Of a stretch of DNA of 64,000 bases, positions 59,001 to 64,000 are shown in pieces. Made by a program: the position numbers and the translations under genes. The notes under the pieces are model-generated. The model saw only the letters and a program-made list of their open reading frames with translations. It had not been told where the DNA came from and searched no databases. Positions within the stretch are counted from its first letter, which is position 1. Each line of letters starts with the position of its first letter. The stretch is from Oscheius dolichura (lineage: Eukaryota > Nematoda > Chromadorea > Rhabditida > Rhabditidae), in the NCBI GenBank assembly GCA_932521035.1, contig OW051493.1, positions 2,108,001-2,172,000 on the forward strand, in the 5' to 3' direction.

Positions 59001-61335
59001 CAAAAGCACCTGAATTTCAAATTCAAATGGGGAAACGGGCAACTTTTGCTCGTTATATTCCTAAATGGTTTGTATGGAAAAAATCCCCCTAGGTTGTAAA
59101 CAGATGATAGCGAGATCTGGCCATACATGGGCAAACTCCCGATTATGGCATGCCGTGTTACGTAACATATCATCTGTCAACGTTTGTGGGGCTACAGAGT
59201 TTTTTTGTCTGGACGATTGAGCTGTAACTGAACTCGTTAGAATCGTATTGATGTCCTCTCCAAGACGGTCTTTGAATTTTTGAAATTGACCAAGAAATGA
59301 CCGAGATACGGACACAATCGCCCGACACTCCCGTCTACGTTGGGCGTTTTTCCCATGTATGGCTACAGTAACCTCTAAAAAAGTCACCTCTCCATGAATA
59401 ACGCTGTAGAAGTGAGAACATTGATAAGAGAGAAGGGTGCGATTGAACTGAATCGAGTGATCGCTTTCATCCTCTGGGGATCATCTTCAGTGGATGCTGC
59501 CTTGACTAAAAGACATTTCTCTCGAAGGAAACTGAACAGTTAACAAACCTGCTTCGGGGAAGAAGTCGGCAAAGTGTTCAGAATGGATAGCCGTATAAAT
59601 GTATTTCTCAATTTCTCCTCTTTCCAACACACTCTTATCATTAATTATCCAGGCAGGCAAGTTGTTGGCAAATTCATGGAACACTTTCAAACGGTCGGCT
59701 AATACAACTGGAAGTGGTACTGTATAATTGTATAAAATAAAAACCTACGATCTTTCTCTGGTGATAGAAGAAGGACGTAGAAATGGAGTCGTAACAGTTC
59801 TCCCGATCTGGAGCGTATCTCAACTTTAGAACACGCTGTCAATGTGAAATCGAGAGATCTACAAGGAAATCTTCGATTTATATAGAGGGAAAAAGAGTTA
59901 CTCGGAGTTCAATTTCCGGCTGAGATACGGTAGAATGACTTGAAACATTAATGGCACGTCTTCATGGTTTAAAATCGAAGATAACAGGGAGCATATCCTA
60001 TCTTGTCTGTAATTGTTTGAAATATATGGAAATGGAATGGATTACGTCATAACGAGTGACGGGGTCACTAACAGCTGGCAAAGACCGTCGATACGCTCAG
60101 GCAAGGATGTCTAGGACGAGCTTTTTGAGTAGTGTAGTAACAACCAACCTCAACTCCCATGAATCCATCGACTGGAGCAGACGCCTGGATCAGTTTTATG
60201 ACACCGTCGTACCATCCATGCTTCGATAGATATTCATAATCTTTATCGGTACAGAAGACCTGGAGAAATCGGAGACAACTGTAAGGGGGAATACGGTAAC
60301 ATCCTAAACTCGGCAAACCGTACCTGACAGGGAGTCTGGAGAAGTTTTTCTTGTCTTCTAAATCGACATAGCGGAATATTTTGCGGCAGAGATGTAGCCT
60401 CGCATTGTCGTTTAAAAAAGTCGGCCCAACTTCATCTGCGGCCTTCAGTAAATTCCCACAGAGATTGATCAAACGGCCATTATCTCCAGGAGCATGAAAG
60501 CGGTAGAATATGTTGAGGCGGGTTGTTTGAGTCGCAAGAATCTGAACACAAGGTGGGTAATGGAAAGACAAGTATAGTCCGGATAATACCGGCGGGATTG
60601 TCTGAGTTTGGTAAACAAAATAAATTTCTCGCGAAGAGGACTCAACTCCCGCCTGACTCGGGGCGTAGACGAGAGTGTCGGAGGTTTGTGTCCATATCTC
60701 GGGTATTTCTTTGCCAATTTCAAAAATTCAAAGATCTAGTTAGAGAGCACGTCAGGACGATTCTAACGAGCCTAGTCACATCTCAACACCCCAAAAATCT
60801 GTAGCCCCACAAACTTTGACTGAGGGTATGTTACGTAAGGCGGCCTGGCGTTTGCCCATGTGTTCGATCCCCCGCACCCGTAAAGTCTTGGCAGTAGGCT
60901 GGTTTTTATTCGAACTGGTTACAAAACTGTGCCTTCGACTTGCCGAGAATGTACGGGTGCAGGGGATCTATCGTCTACAGAACCAATTCCAACTCCCGCC
61001 TGTATTTTCTATTGGAAATATACCTTACCTGAGGAATGGTACTCTTCACCAAGGAGTCAAATTCTTGCCGAATCTTATCAGTGAAAGATCGACGAATTTG
61101 GTAGGCTTTGAAAAATTTCCAAATTCGAGCAGCTGCTTGCTTCTGTCGGATATCTTCTGCCCGTGCAGCACGGTCACATTCAAGTTTTTGGAGGAATCGT
61201 TCTCTCTCGTTCTGAAATTTGTGTTTTTTTTCACTTTTGAATAGAATAATAACATACCAAGGAATTTATCATGGCTTCCTGATTCCGGTTCCGCTTCAGA
61301 TCACCGGAGAAATGGTAGAGATTGAGGAAAGACAT
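56044..61335 (-). CDS. UBE3C: UBE3C-type HECT E3 ubiquitin ligase, complete
   Basis: Twenty-one exons from ATG at 61335 (right after TTTCAG) to TAG at 56044, all phases consistent, total 1018 codons with stop. Exon 1 is 61258-61335; later exons include 61029-61211, 60324-60541, 59549-59719, 58341-58545, 57470-57711, 56866-57058 and 56044-56254. The N-terminus (residues 1-87) holds GDLKRNRNQEAMINS and an IQ-like helix (AAARIWKFFKAYQIRRSF). The C-terminal HECT domain begins near residue 650, with RRQYLYDDSFDALSQ, GVDGGGIFREFL and YPNPIA, then KHYFFLGRMLAKLIYEGMML, VSGTDAEIDIEDMKKNT and the catalytic cysteine in SATCMNLLKLP, ending CGFELA. HECT ligases carry ubiquitin on that cysteine before passing it to substrates; UBE3C/Hul5 acts at the proteasome on partly degraded proteins. 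The C. elegans counterpart is etc-1. Some introns hold family A and B elements. Confidence 0.95.
57742..58020. mobile_element. family B element, copy 5
   Basis: Two arms in UBE3C intron 14: gtttgtgtccgtatctcaga near 57762 and its opposite gagatacagacacaaacgcc near 57953. Ends at cccatgtatgggtcc. The central part between the arms is short compared with copy 3. Confidence 0.85.
59121..59365. mobile_element. family B element, copy 6 (both termini intact)
   Basis: Termini ccatacatgggcaaa at about 59121 and the matching tttttcccatgtatgg at about 59347-59362 define a 245-bp element. Inside are gttacgtaac, gtttgtggggctacagag, cgttagaatcgtattgatgt, gagatacggacacaatcgcc. It lies in a UBE3C intron just after exon 59388-59505 in plus coordinates. 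Confidence 0.88.
60655..60862 (+). mobile_element. family B element, copy 7
   Basis: Runs gactcggggcgtagacgaga to gttacgtaaggcggcctggc and ends tttgcccatgtg. Single-arm copy in UBE3C intron 2, immediately next to family A copy 14. Confidence 0.82.
60866..60968. repeat. family A hairpin element, copy 14
   Basis: Left stem cccgcacccgtaaagtcttg at 60871. Right stem cttgccgagaatgtacgggt near 60939-60958. The flanking gatcccc and ggggatc also pair, extending the hairpin beyond the usual stem. Confidence 0.85.
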
Positions 61336-62471
61336 CTGAAAGTTATGACTCGGTTAGTTTCTGTTGATAAAATACAGTATTCCAATAAATACGAGGGAGT
61401 TGGGGCAACAAAATGTAAGCAACTATGAGAAAAATCAATGGAAACATATCGCTTTTCCCTGAATTACAAGCTTTCGCTTGGCAATTGGCTTAGAAAGCGA
61501 ATAAAGAACACGGTGCGTCACTGGAGGGGAAATTAGTGTTTGAGAAATGAATAAGCATTGCTTTCTCAACTATCTTTGTCTAAAAGACACAAAGCCATGA
61601 TGTCCGTAAGAATAATTCGAGAAACAAGCGGTTGATAGACTTCCTTGGGAGAAAGCCCAGACTTTCTTTTAGAGAAGAGGCCACTAGCCGTATCCAATGG
61701 ATCCCCCTAGGACTGTCGCCAGGACCAGGTCGAAAAAATAGCCATTGTAAACAAAAGCAAAAGACTTTTTCGCCATAGAGGAATCGAATTTGAGAACAAT
61801 AAATTTTTTCGGATTTCCAGTCCGACAACAACCATTTCGCCATGAAAGCAGGAAAGCGGCGCCATTTTACAAAATAGATAAAGGTGCAGAATGTACAAAG
61901 GACGAAAGATTTTCCTTGAATTATCGATGAGAAATTGACTGTTTCCGATTTTTTTACAAACCAAGCCGGCAAAGGGCTGACTATTCTTCTCCGGGAGAAA
62001 GAAACAGACGGATAGAGCTTTCTATTTCGTTCTCCCAGTCAAATATGCTAAACTTTTCAATAGATTCCTAAAATTAGCTGAAAAATAATCCCTGCCGTTC
62101 AAAGTTGCTGGAAAGAGGGAAATTCTTCTTTTCTCGGTCCAACATACAAAAAAATGGAATTGTTTTGAAGATATCACCTCTTTGACTTGTTTTACTCAAT
62201 TACGCCATAAAGATCTTCCTGTTCAGTTTTCTTTTTGGTAAATGGCGAAAATGTGACGTAACGCCATACGGTCTAGCCTTGTGCAGTTCAATATGAGTGC
62301 AAGAAAGTTGAAGTAACCGAATGCTTTCTTTTTAGCCAATGGTGGAGACGCCCACTTCTATGGTATCACATATAACAAAATATAAGTAAAGCATTTGAGT
62401 AAACAAATAGCAATAGATTACAAAGAAATGTTAGAAAAAATTTATGAAATAATAACCCAACAACAATTAAA
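61336..62471 (-). other. gap between eIF2B-epsilon and UBE3C
   Basis: About 1.1 kb between the eIF2B-epsilon stop and the UBE3C start in the direction of transcription. No exon recognised on either strand. A T-rich region with TTTCAG directly before the UBE3C ATG fits trans-splicing of a downstream operon gene, though the gap is wider than usual for a C. elegans operon. Confidence 0.5.
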
Positions 62472-64000
62472 CTAATCACTATCTTCTTCGTCACTTTCCT
62501 GCAGCCAATCTACTAGTTTTTGCATATTTTGTTTGAGCGACGCTGTTTCCGGCATTGTTGTAAACCATTCTATAATCGCTCCTTCTTCAATGATATCCTC
62601 ATCATAAAGTAGTTGACAAATTTTTGTACACCTAGGCGGTGGGAAAATATCATTTCGCTCTTTGTGTTTTTCTTCTAATCCCATAAGTAGCTGAATTTGG
62701 CTTCTCTTCGTCTTGTAATAGTTTGCAAACATAGCTTTCCATTGTTTTGTGAGCTAAAAGGTAACGTCTGATACAGGATAAAGTAGAAATATACCTGGAG
62801 GAACTGCGCTATGTTATCATTGCCTTGTAATCCCAAAAACGCAAAGAATGTATTTTTAGCTAAATCATCGACAGAAATATTATTAGCAAGCCGCGAAGAA
62901 TTAATTTCCAGAATTAGGTTACTCATCTGAATAAGTATAAAGATGAACACACGAAGCTCACTAACCAGTTCAGGGCTGAAATCAAACGTTCGTATTCTTT
63001 CCATACTTTCTGTCACTTCTTCAAGGAAAACTGAGTTAGGGTCGACTTCTCCACCGGCATCTTCTTCTGACTCAGACTCCGACATACTCTATAAACAAAG
63101 TACAACCAATCAAATACGAGCTCTTACGGGTATTGCTCCTTCATCATATTCAAAGTCGTCGTCTTTTGGTACAGAGCGGCGACCAGCGTATTTCCAAAAA
63201 GATTTACTTGTATACATCTTCCATTGATATAGTCCATTATGCTCTTCGGCTTGTACCGTGTCGTCATCTTCTTCCGGCTTTATTTTGCAAAGAGCTGAAT
63301 TTGTTGGGAACTCCATTCCTGCCGGATACGATACCTACAAATATAAATAAAAGTCAAGTTAAAAAACCTACTCCATTGCCAATAATAGCCTGCTCTGCCA
63401 AGATGGTATTATCCGGTATCGTTACATCTGATCCTAAGACGACGTTTGTTAGGCGGCAATTCTTTCCAATTACACAACGATCACCAAAAAGGCAATTTCT
63501 AAGTTCACTACCATACCCTAAAACAACAATAAAGCAAATATAAAATAACTAACCAATTTTAACATTATTTCCTATAACAACATTGTTGATAATAGTGTTC
63601 TCTTCTACTTCATAATCTAGCCCTATACAAGCATTGTGTCCAGTAAAAATGGGGCTAAAATAAGATTTTCCAATAAATTAATAGGCTACTTACAAATTTG
63701 GAGCTTTACCAATGTTCTTCGCCGTGAGTGCAGTAAATATGAAGGTATTATTATCAAGTTCCACATTAATACGATTATCAATGCATGGCATCGTATTTGG
63801 AACCAAAGGATAAAACCAATGCTCCATCATCAATGTCTGAGCCAAAATAAGTGTTTCGTAATCACTGAGAAAATATATGTAGGTAGTAGAAAATAATACT
63901 TTATGCACAAAGCAGCATCATCCGGCCCCAAGACAGCCACGTGTATATTTTGTAGAAGAATTTCCTCGTTTACCAGTATTTCTCTAAAACATTCGAAGAT
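62472..64000 (-). CDS. EIF2B5: translation initiation factor eIF2B epsilon subunit, 5' part outside window
   Basis: Eight minus-strand exons, seven complete and one cut by the window edge: 63900-64000 (partial), 63694-63864, 63554-63654, 63372-63517, 63128-63334, 62966-63088, 62795-62926, 62472-62753 (TAG). Visible order: the end of the nucleotidyltransferase-like domain (ILVNEEILLQNIHVAVLGPD; MMEHWFYPLVPNT), left-handed beta-helix hexapeptide repeats (NTIINNVVIGNNVKIG, LRNCLFGDRCVIGKNCRL, TNVVLGSDVTIPDNTILAEQ), an acidic linker (SMSESESEEDAGGEVDPNS), and the C-terminal W2/HEAT domain with EEGAIIEWF and the acidic/aromatic tail KLVDWLQESDEEDSD. The epsilon subunit is the catalytic part of the eIF2 guanine-nucleotide exchange factor, which recycles eIF2-GDP for translation initiation in the cytosol. 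UBE3C follows downstream on the same strand. Confidence 0.95.

Noticed and set aside
1-64000. CRISPR array, tRNA or rRNA genes, bacterial-type operon
   Set aside because: No regularly spaced identical repeats with unique spacers, no cloverleaf sequence noticed, and gene structure is eukaryotic throughout.

Overview
This window is nuclear DNA from a nematode, most likely a rhabditid (clade V) species that I cannot name. The evidence is multi-exon genes with T-rich TTTCAG acceptors, small introns inside housekeeping genes, several start codons lying just after an acceptor-like TTTCAG (as expected for spliced-leader trans-splicing), a nematode-type DUF148 (SXP/RAL-2-like) secreted protein, a nematode-style 7TM receptor, and eIF2B-epsilon next to a UBE3C-type HECT ligase. 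I recall the latter two as neighbours in C. elegans (D2085.3 and D2085.4).

Layout. From about 1.1 to 35.2 kb (+) lies one very long bicarbonate transporter (SLC4) gene. Fifteen common exons (27201-35173) encode the cytoplasmic and membrane domains. Upstream sit five ATG-initiated candidate first exons (1144, 3781, 5775, 20764, 24366). All end in phase 1, and each gives an intact reading frame when joined to the common exon at 27201. The large introns hold dozens of copies of a two-part motif, TGTTTCA-N6-CTATAA, in strand-consistent blocks. This resembles the C. elegans 21U-RNA (piRNA) promoter core CTGTTTCA and is the main candidate for an undescribed system here. Next come a 7TM chemoreceptor-like gene (36162-38175, +) whose introns carry inverted-repeat transposons, then a palindrome with near-identical 0.85-kb arms (38932-39785 and 40325-41178), each arm carrying the same small six-cysteine defensin-like secreted peptide gene. 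A broken tyrosine phosphatase domain (41760-42317), a DUF148 secreted protein (42972-44225) and a small helical secreted protein (44627-45662) follow on +. A peptide-type GPCR (45717-49001) lies on the minus strand.

From 49.0 to 56.0 kb I find no convincing complete gene. From 56.0 to 64.0 kb two minus-strand housekeeping genes follow: a complete 21-exon UBE3C-type HECT ubiquitin ligase (56044-61335, 1017 codons before the stop) and the 3' part of eIF2B-epsilon (62472 to the window edge), upstream of UBE3C in the direction of transcription and possibly in one operon with it.

Two MITE-like families pervade the window: a roughly 100-bp hairpin element (family A, at least 14 copies, stem related to gcacccgtaaaatctcggcagc) and an element of about 245-410 bp with CCATACATGGGCAAA-like ends (family B, seven copies). 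No rRNA, tRNA or CRISPR array was seen. Exon borders were placed by eye from GT/AG sites, phase continuity and family similarity; no alignment was run.
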